DNA from: Promethearchaeota archaeon
GTDB taxonomy: Archaea; Asgardarchaeota; Lokiarchaeia; Sigynarchaeales; SOKP01
Assembly: GCA_019057975.1 (NCBI GenBank)
Contig: JAHLWJ010000009.1
Span: 1-34,067 of the forward strand
Direction of reading: 5' to 3'
Length of the DNA: 34,067 bases
Below the pieces are notes generated by a model. That model made no database searches. It saw only the letters and a program-made list of their open reading frames with translations, and had not been told where the DNA came from. Within the stretch, counting starts at the first letter, position 1, and the number at the start of each line of letters is the position of its first letter. Both the position numbers and the translations under genes were made by a program. Of this stretch, positions 1 to 8,624 are shown piece after piece.

Positions 1-384
1 TGCTCGAAATTCATCTAAATCTTTTTTTGAACCAATTAACATTATTGGGATATCTCCCGCATTCTCTCTAACTATTTTTGTCCAATCGGGTAAATGTTCT
101 AGACTCATTGGATTAGTTATATCATAAAGAAAGAATGCACCATTTGCTCCTTTACTATATTGAGAAAGTAGAAATCTGAATCTTTCTTCACCACCAAAGT
201 CCCAGATTTGTAATTTGACTTTCTTGTTGTTAAAGAGTGTTGTTTTAGAATAGAAATCAACCCCTAGTGTCAGTTTTAAGTCTTGCATGAAGTATCCTGA
301 GATATATCTAAGAGTGAGTGATGTTTTTCCTACTGAAGCATCACCCAACATCATTAATTTAAACGTATAATCGTACTCTGTCAT
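1..384 (-). CDS. Ras-superfamily small GTPase, Asgard type (C-terminus cut by window edge)
   Basis: The reverse strand from the ATG at 384 reads open to the window edge, giving 128 residues of a small GTP-binding switch protein. Visible motifs: P-loop GDASVGKT (residues 14-21), a switch I threonine near residue 39 (LTLGVDF), G3 WDFGGEE (61-67) and a G4 variant SKKD (119-122) in place of NKxD. The catalytic glutamine expected after DxxG is Glu66, as in the other GTPase of this window. The G5 motif and the C-terminal tail lie outside, so lipidation cannot be judged. Like other Asgard GTPases it lies between the Rab/Ras and Arf/MglA types. The family call is secure; the partner and pathway are unknown. 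Confidence 0.9.
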   Translation of the reverse strand, partial: MTEYDYTFKLMMLGDASVGKTSLTLRYISGYFMQDLKLTLGVDFYSKTTLFNNKKVKLQIWDFGGEERFRFLLSQYSKGANGAFFLYDITNPMSLEHLPDWTKIVRENAGDIPIMLIGSKKDLDEFRA

Positions 385-536
385 TCTCCTCAACGATTAA
401 TTTGCTTCGGGAATTTTTCTTAGCTTTTAAGAGTAATATCATTTTAAAAGCTCAAGTAAAACTTTATGATATTAATATACCTAATATTAATTAATTTTTG
501 TTTAATTTAAATTTAATATTTCATATTAAGCAAAAA

Positions 537-1178
537 TCATACCAATAATAAAAGGATATTAAGACAAGAATGGGATATTGAGCAAGGAATTAATGAATAT
601 TCAAAAAATATGAAAATCAAAGCTAATAAAACGCCAAATGCAAAATAATAGCCAAAATAGGTTATAGTTGTAGTTAAAGGGACTATAAAAGGGGGAACGT
701 GATAGAGAGCAAATAGGATCGATGAAATTATAACAGAATATGCTAATTTTATTTTATTATTAATTTTTTTTATGATAAATCCTCTAAAAAAGGCTTCCTC
801 ACAAGGACCAATTATAATTATTTGTAGTATCACAAGAATGATTATTTGTATTATATTGGGCAGGATGGGGAGAGTATTAATTACTCCTTCTTGTCCTACT
901 TCAATAAATCTAGTGCCAAACAAATTTTCTATTATTATATGTCGAAAAAAGATGAGAATGAAATCTCCAAATGAGAAAAATATGACGCCAATACTTAAAC
1001 CAGCGACAACTTTAATCAAAATATCATTGTTCTTCTGAAACCCCATTTCAAACAATAATTTTTTGAAGGTTTTTTTCTCAATTTTACTAGAAATATAAGC
1101 AGGTATAATAACGAGGAGTATCTCCAGAAATATTAACCCTATTAAAATCCAAGGGTTTTCTCCTAATTGTATTGACAT
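537..1178 (-). CDS. CPBP-family (CAAX protease/bacteriocin-processing) integral membrane protein
   Basis: A 213-residue, strongly hydrophobic protein with several predicted transmembrane helices. It carries the full set of CPBP (ABI/Rce1-type) glutamic protease motifs: EExxxR at residues 127-132 (EEAFFR), FxxxH ending at His160 (FALYH) and HxxxN at 203-207. These residues define the intramembrane active site, so it is probably an active protease. Substrates of archaeal members are unknown; Rce1 in eukaryotes cleaves prenylated CAAX tails. It lies on the same strand just after the truncated GTPase but has about 150 AT-rich bases between, so co-transcription is not certain. It is divergent to nurA. 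Confidence 0.85.
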   Translation of the reverse strand: MSIQLGENPWILIGLIFLEILLVIIPAYISSKIEKKTFKKLLFEMGFQKNNDILIKVVAGLSIGVIFFSFGDFILIFFRHIIIENLFGTRFIEVGQEGVINTLPILPNIIQIIILVILQIIIIGPCEEAFFRGFIIKKINNKIKLAYSVIISSILFALYHVPPFIVPLTTTITYFGYYFAFGVLLALIFIFFEYSLIPCSISHSCLNILLLLV

Positions 1179-1272
1179 TTTATTATAAATTTGCTTTTCA
1201 TTTAACCTTAAAAAATCAAAAAATTAAATATCTCATTATTATTATTATTATCCCTATTTTTTAGTTCTTGTA

Positions 1273-2553
1273 ATGACAATAAGAGAAAATCCTATTAGGA
1301 TTAATAATGATAAATTAACACTTCCTAATAGGAAAAGTGCATTAAGAAGTAATATAGGCTCGACAAAAGAACAAATTTTATTAAAAGATTTAAAAATTAT
1401 TGCTAAAGAATATCTTGAGCTTGAAAAATTGAAGAAAACATTTTCTAAGATTATCTTGAAAAATCTAGACGAATTAGATTTTTCACATTTTATAGAATCT
1501 CCAAGATTTTATATTAAAGAAAAATTTCTAAAGAAATCATTATTATCTTCGAATTTAAGAGGTTTAAACATCGTAAGTGTTGATGGAAGCTCAGTGACAA
1601 AGAAATTCATGAATGTTGATTTCTCATTTTTAAAAGGAATCGCTGTAAAATATTATTTTAAAGAAAATCATGTCGCAAATATTGATTATTTCCCAGATTT
1701 GATTGGTTTTAATAATTATTTTGTTCAGGGGGATTTTTTTAATCGAGATGAGAGTACGGTTGATGCTAAAGTCTCAATGGACATGAGATACTTAGAAATC
1801 AATTTACTTAATGAGATGATAAAAAAATCTAATGATATTGATCTCATAATAATTGATGGATCCATAGTTATTATGCCCATAAATTTATTATTTTCGAAAG
1901 ATCCTGAGATATCGATAAAATATGATATTTTATTAAAAGAATATCACAAATTATATTCAAATTGCAAAGAAAAAGGTATTATCCTAATTGGCTCAATTAA
2001 GGATACAAGAACATCTGCATTATCAAATCTTTTATGTGACTCAATTCAATTATTAAAGCCAAGTTATTCAAAATTGAGCGATTTTATTAAATTAAATTAT
2101 AGAGAAGTTATTCGATATTTCTCAGACATTGATTTATTAAATAGATTACTAAAAAAGTCTGAAAGGAGCTGTATTTTTAATTGTAAACGAGAGATCGATA
2201 AAATAAGAGACACCGGGATAAAAAAGGAAATCCCATATTATTTTCCACTTTCATTTTATGCATTTTATCTTAAAACAACAAGATATGATACACCTTGTAG
2301 AATCGAATTTTTTATGGATGAAAAAGATTCTATTGAAAAAGCTTCTAAAAAAGCAGATTTAATTTCTTCAATTTTATTACCTATATCAAGTTTAAATGAA
2401 CACTATGGACTTCCTATTCCTCAAATTGAGGCACACAAACGTTCTGTGTTTAAGCCAAATGAGGTTGATCTTTTGTTGAATAATCTGACAAGAATTTTGC
2501 ATATGGAAGGGATTTCGCTATTAGAAAAAAGAAGAAATAGAAGACCTTTTTAG
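1273..2553 (+). CDS. nurA: NurA-domain 5'-3' nuclease
   Basis: A 426-residue protein with the NurA pattern: VDGS (Asp104), a conserved MRYLE segment (Glu174), a second IDGS motif (Asp195), the late YLKTTRYDTPCRIEF region (332-346) and EAHKRS (His388). In the family these acidic residues and the histidine bind Mn2+ and the enzyme resects DNA ends together with the HerA ATPase. Length is typical for the family (350-450). HerA, Mre11 and Rad50, the usual neighbours, are not in view. The ATG at 1273 is the first in-frame start. The stop codon overlaps the end of the opposing methyltransferase gene by 4 bp. Confidence 0.85.
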   Translation: MTIRENPIRINNDKLTLPNRKSALRSNIGSTKEQILLKDLKIIAKEYLELEKLKKTFSKIILKNLDELDFSHFIESPRFYIKEKFLKKSLLSSNLRGLNIVSVDGSSVTKKFMNVDFSFLKGIAVKYYFKENHVANIDYFPDLIGFNNYFVQGDFFNRDESTVDAKVSMDMRYLEINLLNEMIKKSNDIDLIIIDGSIVIMPINLLFSKDPEISIKYDILLKEYHKLYSNCKEKGIILIGSIKDTRTSALSNLLCDSIQLLKPSYSKLSDFIKLNYREVIRYFSDIDLLNRLLKKSERSCIFNCKREIDKIRDTGIKKEIPYYFPLSFYAFYLKTTRYDTPCRIEFFMDEKDSIEKASKKADLISSILLPISSLNEHYGLPIPQIEAHKRSVFKPNEVDLLLNNLTRILHMEGISLLEKRRNRRPF

Positions 2554-3245
2554 TCTTTAATATATTGCAATCGGTTTAAAATAATATCTTCGAAGAAAAC
2601 ATGTATTTTTTCTAGTTTTTCATTCTTATAACCAATGTCAATTATTCTTTTTTCTAACTCATCTATATCTGACCTACTAGAACTTATGTAATAGACATAA
2701 TGAGCTTTCTCATAATTTAGAAATCTCTTTAGTTCTTTAAGGAAAACAATTAGTATTTCAATCCCTTTATAACCTCCCTCCCAACTATGATCAATACCTT
2801 TTTTATTTATAATTTCCTTTATTAATGGAGAGGATGGTAAATATGGGGGATTAAAAATTATAATATTAAATTTAGATCTTAAAGATTCTGGAAAAGATTT
2901 AAATAAATCAGATTGAAAGTATTCAATTTTATTTTTGCTTTTATTAAGAATTTCATTTCTTTTAGCACAAATTATTGAATCTTCTAAAATATCAGAGGCA
3001 TATATTTTAGGATTGAATTTTGGGTAGAGAGATTTAAGTATTTGAAAAAAAATTGCGATGATACCAGTACCAGTACCCATATCTAATACATTTTCAATTT
3101 CTTCTAACTTAATTCCATCAAATAGATCATCATTTATTTTTTTTCTAAAATAATCAATTAATAAATATGAATCATCAGAGGGATAATAAACATTCTTCAA
3201 ATCACATTCGATTAAAGGATCGGGTACAAATTTAATTGTTATCAA
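2550..3245 (-). CDS. HemK2/Mtq2-type protein-glutamine methyltransferase (release factor aRF1)
   Basis: A 231-residue SAM-dependent methyltransferase. The N-terminal YYPSDDSYLLID segment (20-31) is characteristic of the archaeal/eukaryotic HemK2 (Mtq2, N6AMT1) branch. It is followed by the SAM-binding DMGTGTGI motif (55-62) and the glutamine-binding NPPY tetrapeptide (132-135). Family members methylate the GGQ glutamine of class I release factor. It is the last gene of the pus10-rpl21e-rpoF-DUF655-ksgA cluster and starts 13 bp after ksgA, so it is probably in the same transcript. The 3' end overlaps nurA tail to tail by 4 bp. Function is assigned by family and synteny. Confidence 0.88.
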   Translation of the reverse strand: MITIKFVPDPLIECDLKNVYYPSDDSYLLIDYFRKKINDDLFDGIKLEEIENVLDMGTGTGIIAIFFQILKSLYPKFNPKIYASDILEDSIICAKRNEILNKSKNKIEYFQSDLFKSFPESLRSKFNIIIFNPPYLPSSPLIKEIINKKGIDHSWEGGYKGIEILIVFLKELKRFLNYEKAHYVYYISSSRSDIDELEKRIIDIGYKNEKLEKIHVFFEDIILNRLQYIKD

Positions 3246-3258
3246 ATCCTCAGTAGTT

Positions 3259-4101
3259 TTAGTTTAGGAATAAAAAAATTTTGCTTAGTTCTATAAATTC
3301 TTCAATGTTAAAGTTAAATAATTTTTTATTTTCATAGTTATTTTCGCGTAAAATTTCTAAAATTTTCACTTTTGTATGGTAAGGGTCATTATTAGCTTTA
3401 AAATAAAAGTAGAGGGCATTCACGATGTTTTTATTTTTGTATGGCATGATTCCAGCAATAAATTTTAAAAATAATTGAACTGATTCTTCTTTCAATAAAA
3501 TAGGATTTAGACTTTCTTTGGGAACAATTTTAATAAGAGTAAGATCAATTTTTGGCATAGGATAAAAGCTATTTCGCGGAATTGAATACTTTACAACTGG
3601 CTTCATAAAAGAATTTAAACCTATGCTAATTCTAGAAAATCTCTTATAATTTTCTGATAAAAAAACTCGGTCTGCAATACTTTTTTCAATAGTCAATATC
3701 CCTTGAGGAGGATTTTTTTTGAAAAACACTTTTTCTAAGATAGGCCCAGTTATCTTATATGGAACATTTGATATAGCCTTATTGTGTGATGGAATATCAA
3801 CTTTTAAGATGTCATCATTAATTATTTCAATATTGTTATATATTGAGAATTTTTCTGAAAGATATTTGCTAAGAATCGGGTCAATTTCAACTGCATATAC
3901 TTTCTTTGCTTTTTCTATTAATGATTCTGTTAATGCACCTATACCAGGTCCAACTTCTAATATAATATCCTCTCTTGAAATCTCAGACAAATTTATTATT
4001 TTTTCTAATATATTTGTGTTGGTTAAAAAATTTTGACCTAAATGTTTTTTAGGCTTGAAATCCAATTGATTAAGGATTAGTTGTACATCTTTAAAATTCA
4101 T
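3259..4101 (-). CDS. ksgA: 16S rRNA dimethyladenosine transferase (KsgA/Dim1)
   Basis: A 280-residue rRNA adenine N6-dimethyltransferase. It opens with KKHLGQNFLTN (18-28), the KsgA/Dim1 hallmark, then the SAM-binding EVGPGIGALTE (49-59), acidic motif VEIDPILS, and the catalytic NVPY tetrapeptide (112-115). The C-terminal helical domain follows. The family dimethylates the two adjacent adenosines near the 3' end of small-subunit rRNA and takes part in subunit maturation. It lies 5 bp from DUF655 and 13 bp from mtq2, an arrangement conserved in many archaea, which supports the assignment and an operon. Confidence 0.95.
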   Translation of the reverse strand: MNFKDVQLILNQLDFKPKKHLGQNFLTNTNILEKIINLSEISREDIILEVGPGIGALTESLIEKAKKVYAVEIDPILSKYLSEKFSIYNNIEIINDDILKVDIPSHNKAISNVPYKITGPILEKVFFKKNPPQGILTIEKSIADRVFLSENYKRFSRISIGLNSFMKPVVKYSIPRNSFYPMPKIDLTLIKIVPKESLNPILLKEESVQLFLKFIAGIMPYKNKNIVNALYFYFKANNDPYHTKVKILEILRENNYENKKLFNFNIEEFIELSKIFLFLN

Positions 4102-4106
4102 ATTAT

Positions 4107-4748
4107 TTATTCATATTTTTGAGTTTTACTAAAAAGGTAGTACTTTACATCTCTTTGGAGTTCTTTTATAATTCTTTGAGAAATTAGTTTAGCTGGATTT
4201 GAAATACTCGTCCTATCTGTAATATCTTGAAATGTTACGAATTTTTGTCTTTCTCTTGCTTCAAGGATTTCCCACATATGTTTTTGACCTATCCCTGGTA
4301 GTAATTTTAAAGCGTGCATTCTAGGTGTAATCGAAGTAGAGTTGTTAAAAAAATTGATAAATTCTTCCTCATATTTTAAAACCTCCTGTTCAAGAATAGG
4401 CTGAATTAACGCTTTTGATGTGCTAGTTAAATCATCAAGATCGATTTTCTTTAAGACTTCTCTTAATTTATCTTCGTTTAAAAATCCCTCATAGGTTTTT
4501 TGTTCTTGAACTTTAATATCAGAGTTTTTATTTATTTTAACTTCATAAAGAACAAAATCTGGAAAAGTAAGAACTTGCGCTATCGGTGTTTTTGCCCAGC
4601 TTGGTCTATCTTCCTCGGGATGACCATGCAAAAGAAGATCTAAGATTACAATTTCCCGAAATTTTTTTATAAACTGTTTTTTCTTTCTGGGGCCACTTTG
4701 ATAGCCTCTTCTGCGAGGAGGACCTCTGTATCGATCTCTTCTTTCCAT
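4107..4748 (-). CDS. DUF655 family nucleic-acid-binding protein (helix-hairpin-helix)
   Basis: A DUF655 protein of about 213 residues. An arginine/glycine-rich basic N-terminus is followed by an OB-like segment (the HGHPEEDRPSWAKTPIAQVL stretch) and a C-terminal region with the helix-hairpin-helix signature ALKLLPGIGQKHMWEILEAR. The family is archaeal, poorly characterised and nearly always next to rpoF and ksgA, as here (5 bp to ksgA), suggesting RNA binding in ribosome or tRNA maturation. The ATG at 4748 was chosen; a TTG at 4757 adds three residues. A TATA-like TTTATAAA lies at 4803-4810, so the gene may have its own promoter despite its operon position. Confidence 0.85.
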   Translation of the reverse strand: MERRDRYRGPPRRRGYQSGPRKKKQFIKKFREIVILDLLLHGHPEEDRPSWAKTPIAQVLTFPDFVLYEVKINKNSDIKVQEQKTYEGFLNEDKLREVLKKIDLDDLTSTSKALIQPILEQEVLKYEEEFINFFNNSTSITPRMHALKLLPGIGQKHMWEILEARERQKFVTFQDITDRTSISNPAKLISQRIIKELQRDVKYYLFSKTQKYE

Positions 4749-4757
4749 CGTTACCAA

Positions 4758-5078
4758 TAATTTTAATTTTTACTTTTCCTTTAGGTATTTCAAAATTTCA
4801 ATTTTTATAAACTACTTAATGAATTGGGGTAGTACATTAGAATTTAAAACAATATAGATTTATAAATTCTTCGATCTAAATTTATATCTTCTATTTATTG
4901 AATATTTGTTTAATTCTTTATATAATTTTTATGAGTAAATGGAAATTTAGAAACTAAAATAAAGAATAGCTCATTAATTGTTTAAATGCAATATTCGGCT
5001 TTCAGTTGAAAAAATTAGTAGTTATAATTTACAAGAGTATCTGATGAAATAAGGATGCAATAATCGCTTGATGACATT
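4758..5078. other. Gene-free gap between DUF655 and rpoF
   Basis: About 320 AT-rich bases with no ORF I can support on either strand and no tRNA or C/D-box RNA that holds up. In many archaea rpoF and DUF655 are almost touching, so this gap is unusually long. The only signal I see is the TATA-like element at 4803-4810 that would serve DUF655. Confidence 0.6.
4803..4810 (-). promoter_or_regulatory. Putative TATA box upstream of DUF655
   Basis: TTTATAAA read on the minus strand, about 55 bases before the ATG at 4748. Transcription starting roughly 25 bases downstream would leave a short leader. Supported by match to the archaeal TATA consensus only; AT-rich sequence makes chance matches common. 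Confidence 0.3.
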
Positions 5079-5450
5079 TTAACTTGATTCTATTTCTTCT
5101 AGCTCTTGAATTATCACTTCTAACTGTTCGTTATTTAATGTTTTTCCGGTAAAAGATTTTTCAAGTATTACCCTAAGCTCCGGAACTGATTTTGGAAAGA
5201 TGTTAATAATATTAATCGTATAAATTTCTTCAAAATCATACTTATCCATAAGAAATTTTTTTATTTTTTTTGCCTTTGTGACATCTATTTTGGCAAATTT
5301 ATTAACATAATTATAAGTAATTTCTTGAAAATGAGACATACCTTCTTCAGAATCAATTTCTTCCATTTGTTCCTTTACATATTCCATCATTTCTTTTACT
5401 TCCGGGATGGAAACCGTTTTTTCGTCTATCTTTCGTCCAGACATTGCCAT
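5079..5450 (-). CDS. rpoF: DNA-directed RNA polymerase subunit Rpo4 (Rpb4/RpoF)
   Basis: A 123-residue Rpb4-family subunit. It shows the N-terminal REQ-like pattern (KTVSIPEVKEMMEYV) followed by the HRDC-like helical domain, including the FPKSVPELRVILE segment typical of archaeal Rpo4. With Rpo7 it forms the polymerase stalk that binds nascent RNA. Length matches the family (about 110-120). It starts 19 bp after rpl21e, the standard archaeal neighbour. The ATG at 5450 is used; a second in-frame ATG at 5444 is an alternative. Confidence 0.9.
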   Translation of the reverse strand: MAMSGRKIDEKTVSIPEVKEMMEYVKEQMEEIDSEEGMSHFQEITYNYVNKFAKIDVTKAKKIKKFLMDKYDFEEIYTINIINIFPKSVPELRVILEKSFTGKTLNNEQLEVIIQELEEIESS

Positions 5451-5469
5451 ACCAATATTGATATCTATT

Positions 5470-5775
5470 TTATTTTATAGAAACAGGATTTAATCTTAGG
5501 TGTTCTGTACCAATAATTAGAGTTTTTGTTGAGTTCCCTAATTTTACTTCCACTATATAACAGCGTCCTCTTTTATCTATGATTGTGCCAGTACGTCCGT
5601 GATAACGTCTGTGAGGCATCCCTTCCTTATGTTGAGAGGAGTCAGTAATTATATCAACTTTATCATTTACTTCATAATCTATTAAATATTTTTCAATACT
5701 TCCAAGTCCTCGTTTACGGACATTTTTTCTGTGCCTTTGGCGACTTTTAGCCCTATAGCCCTTGTGAGAAGTCAT
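5470..5775 (-). CDS. rpl21e: Large ribosomal subunit protein eL21
   Basis: A 101-residue basic protein that matches eL21 over its length: the N-terminal SHKGYRAKSRQRHRKNVRKRG stretch starting at residue 3, the central MPHRRYHGRTGTI core (about 54-66) and the GTEHLRL end. eL21 is found in archaea and eukaryotes, not bacteria. It precedes rpoF by 19 bp in the conserved cluster. The ATG start is unambiguous. Confidence 0.96.
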   Translation of the reverse strand: MTSHKGYRAKSRQRHRKNVRKRGLGSIEKYLIDYEVNDKVDIITDSSQHKEGMPHRRYHGRTGTIIDKRGRCYIVEVKLGNSTKTLIIGTEHLRLNPVSIK

Positions 5776-5937
5776 GATTTTTTCCTGTTCTTACTAAAGC
5801 CCAAAGGAGTTGTTATGCAGGCTCTAATTAAATTATAACATATTACATGATTTATTTACTTTTTTATTAAACTTAATATTCTTAGAAGCCATAATTTCAT
5901 ACCTTATAGATCTACTATAGAACGAGTTAAAAGCACC

Positions 5938-5964
5938 AAACAATTTTGAAATAAATAATTGTTT
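5938..5964 (-). repeat. Inverted repeat between pus10 and rpl21e
   Basis: AAACAATT (5938-5945) is matched by AATTGTTT (5957-5964), an 8-bp stem with an 11-base loop. It lies about 45 bases past the pus10 stop and 160 bases before rpl21e. It could be a weak transcript 3'-end hairpin or a chance AT palindrome; no strong T-run follows it on the minus strand. Confidence 0.3.
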
Positions 5965-6008
5965 ATTTATTTTTTGATTTTATATAAGTGTTTTATTTAG
6001 TATCAATC

Positions 6009-7373
6009 TTAGATTAAGATTTCTAGTACATCTAACTCTTTGCATGTTAGTGGTGTTTTAAAGATTTCTGAAAATGAGGGAGATGTTCTCCCATCGTCGC
6101 CGTTAATAAGTTCCTTTATATAAGTTCCCCCTTGTGTTTTGATTGTAAATTCAAATAAATTAGATTTTACATATTTCCCTTCTATTTTATAGACATATTT
6201 CTTTCTAATTTTATCAGCACGCCGATGGGAAACCCTGTTGGGTGTTCGTTGATGGATTTCTTGATTTTCAAATGTATTTTTCAATTTATTTAATTTTTCT
6301 TCAAATTTTTCTTTAGATATCTTATTGTCAGACCCTACTAAAGATTTATAAACTTTTTTAGTATCTTTTGCTTCTGTTTTAAGTCTGACCACTTCTCTTT
6401 TACTGCTATATCTTAAATTTTGAATTCTAACCTTCTTCTTATTATTTCGATTTACAATTTTCTCTATTTTAGATAGATCTAATTTGCGGATTTTGGGATC
6501 TCTTAATTCGAGAATGAATGGTCTTCCTAAACCTAGCATCCTCACATCTATATCTTCTCTTCCAGCACCATGAAACTTTGAATCTTTAGCTTCTGATTCT
6601 TTAATGAATTCTGGGCTTACCAATTCTTCTACACTTATTAAATATTGTTTTCCAGTAAAATTACATATTTTACATCCTTTTCCCATGCAATTTCTACAAA
6701 ACCAGTGAGTTTGGGGGATTCCCCTCATTAATTTATTATATCTCCCAAAAATAAAAAGAGATTTCAGGTTTAATTTGACACTAAATAATTCATAACCTAT
6801 AAAATATACTAATAAAACATCTGGATTATTGAATTCAGGAGGTTTATTAAGTTTTCCCATCAGAATTTTGCCGACTACACGATTGAAATGACTTTTGAAA
6901 GATTCTGCTTCTAAAATGTTGAATTCTGCTTTAAATTTATCCTCCTTATTTATTATTTGAGAGTCTGGAGTTGATCCAACTAAGAAGTTATTAAATTCAA
7001 TTCCTTCAAGAACATCTATACTTTTTTTTGCATACTTTTCTATTTCTGAAAAAATGTTATTACATAGATGACAAGATTGGTTTGTATTCTTTTGTGTATA
7101 TTCTCTTCCCTCATTTTTTAACACAGTCTGAGCAGGTAAATATTTGGCTTTTTCGGCTAATAATTTTAGATAAAATATTGCCTCTTTTTGTTCCTGATTA
7201 TTATTCGATAAATATTTTCTATGATTTTCCATAGTTAATGAAAGTAATAAAGAATCTCCTCTTTTTTGGTTTGTTGTTTGTGATGCTAAAAGAGAAAACA
7301 TTCTACCAAGACAATGGACGCATATATAATATTCTTGGTAAATTTGTAGAACTTTGTCAAAAATCATATTCAC
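6009..7373 (-). CDS. pus10: tRNA pseudouridine synthase Pus10
   Basis: A 454-residue Pus10. The N-terminal zinc-binding part has CVHC (18-21) and a later CHLC, followed by a THUMP-like region. The linker has the family's CxxCxGxGCxxC cluster (FCRNCMGKGCKIC) and leads into the catalytic pseudouridine synthase domain with the motif GAGREDIDVRMLGLGRPF, where the aspartate after GRE is the nucleophile. Archaeal Pus10 makes pseudouridine 54 and 55 in the tRNA T-loop. It heads the rpl21e-rpoF-DUF655-ksgA cluster, as in other archaea. Start is GTG 7373; ATG 7367 two codons in is equally plausible. Confidence 0.93.
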   Translation of the reverse strand: MNMIFDKVLQIYQEYYICVHCLGRMFSLLASQTTNQKRGDSLLLSLTMENHRKYLSNNNQEQKEAIFYLKLLAEKAKYLPAQTVLKNEGREYTQKNTNQSCHLCNNIFSEIEKYAKKSIDVLEGIEFNNFLVGSTPDSQIINKEDKFKAEFNILEAESFKSHFNRVVGKILMGKLNKPPEFNNPDVLLVYFIGYELFSVKLNLKSLFIFGRYNKLMRGIPQTHWFCRNCMGKGCKICNFTGKQYLISVEELVSPEFIKESEAKDSKFHGAGREDIDVRMLGLGRPFILELRDPKIRKLDLSKIEKIVNRNNKKKVRIQNLRYSSKREVVRLKTEAKDTKKVYKSLVGSDNKISKEKFEEKLNKLKNTFENQEIHQRTPNRVSHRRADKIRKKYVYKIEGKYVKSNLFEFTIKTQGGTYIKELINGDDGRTSPSFSEIFKTPLTCKELDVLEILI

Positions 7374-7536
7374 TTAAATCTAGTAAATCATTATTTATTG
7401 ATTTTATCTAAGATATGAGAGTGTATTTAAAAAAAATATAAATTACATAACCGTGTCATGAGGTTCAGAATCTTTTTCGCATACCTAAATTCCGGTTCAA
7501 TACTTGAATATATCAAAGATTGACTGTATAGCTTGT

Positions 7537-8544
7537 CTAGTCATTCTCTTGGTCCCAACCAAGGTCACGAAGCACAGATCCTAACGTTTCTGATTCTTCC
7601 TCTAATACAAATTCAGTATCATATTCAGAAGCAGAAGATTCAATTTCAAAATCAGGAGGTGCTAATTCTTCTAAAGAAGGTAGTTCAGCTGATGATGGTA
7701 ATTCTTCTACCGGAGGAGATTCCTCATAAGTCGTTGCTTCTTCTATAGGTGATGGTTCTTCAGAAACTAAATCCTCTTCAATTTCCATTGGTGTGTAGTC
7801 ATCCAGAGCAATTGGAGGAACTTCATCGTCATAAACTTTAAATTGTGGATGAGTTTTAGAGATAGATGTTTCTTCAAATTGAGGGGTGATAGTTTCCCCT
7901 ATTTCTTTCACTTCATGATCAATGCCAATGTCAATGGATTTTGGGATTGAGACAACATTACTATCAACTTCTGCTTCAAGATCCTCGAATTCTTCGCCTT
8001 CTTTTTCCCAATCATCCAAAAATCCTAATAAGTCATCTAAAGCAGCTTTATCTTGTTCAACTGAAGGCTTTTTAATGGTTGAAACCTTTTCCTCCATTTT
8101 TTGTTGCTTGATTTTCTCCATTTCTGACGCTTCTAAAGAAAGCATCATTTCAGTTTCTTCGTCGCCAGAAATTAATTTATTCAGCTTTCTTGCTAACTCT
8201 CTCAAATAACCTAGATAAAATCCTATTCGGACAACAGCTCTTAACCCCCCAAATACGATAAATTCATCATTTATTGCCATTAATATGCTATATCCAGAAG
8301 TATTATGCAAGATAATTTCAGTTAAAGCCCCATGGTCAGTTGCTTGATTTAATCTTAAACCTAGATCAATTAAAGCTGTACTTGAGGCCGAGGTTGCATC
8401 CGCATCAAAATCTGAAGAAGATGAGGTTGCTACTTTCATCCCTACTCTATCAAGGACTGCCAAATTTTCTAATTCAGTTTTATTCTCTTCATCTTTTAGA
8501 AGATACATCATTTTTTCTTGGATATCTTTAGCAATCGATGACAT
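7537..8544 (-). CDS. Roadblock/LC7 domain protein with long acidic tail
   Basis: A 335-residue protein. Residues 1 to about 130 look like a Roadblock/LC7 domain: a first helix, the strand pair LAVLDRVGMKVAT (28-40), a central TDHGALTEIILHNTSGYSILMAINDEFIVFGG strand-turn region and a final helix. Such domains dimerise and bind Ras-like GTPases (MglB/MglA, Ragulator, Asgard homologues). Residues from about 145 on are very acidic and rich in Glu, Pro and Ser, with recurring PSxEE/PPxEE units, and are probably disordered. The two small GTPases at the window edges are candidate partners, but they are distant and not in this transcript. Partner identity is inference. Confidence 0.8.
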   Translation of the reverse strand: MSSIAKDIQEKMMYLLKDEENKTELENLAVLDRVGMKVATSSSSDFDADATSASSTALIDLGLRLNQATDHGALTEIILHNTSGYSILMAINDEFIVFGGLRAVVRIGFYLGYLRELARKLNKLISGDEETEMMLSLEASEMEKIKQQKMEEKVSTIKKPSVEQDKAALDDLLGFLDDWEKEGEEFEDLEAEVDSNVVSIPKSIDIGIDHEVKEIGETITPQFEETSISKTHPQFKVYDDEVPPIALDDYTPMEIEEDLVSEEPSPIEEATTYEESPPVEELPSSAELPSLEELAPPDFEIESSASEYDTEFVLEEESETLGSVLRDLGWDQEND

Positions 8545-8624
8545 TTATTATTCCTATACAAGATAATTTGAATTGAGATTTAAGTATAAATAGAAAGACT
8601 ATTTTAATATATTTTTTCTTTATT

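Noticed and set aside
772..1038. Open frame on the plus strand opposite the CPBP gene
   Set aside because: It is a shadow frame inside a gene with clear protease motifs and has no recognisable domain or ribosome-binding site.
4960..5078. TAGCTCA and TGATGA sequences suggesting a tRNA or C/D-box RNA
   Set aside because: No T-arm, acceptor pairing or partner D box is found at the right distance.
6009..7373. CxxC clusters of Pus10 as a possible separate zinc-finger regulator
   Set aside because: The cysteine arrangement, THUMP-like region and GREDIDVR catalytic motif all belong to one Pus10 protein.
7440..7536. GGTTC stretches in the gap between pus10 and the Roadblock gene, resembling a tRNA T-arm
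   Set aside because: The flanking bases do not pair as a T-stem and no D-arm or anticodon arm is present.
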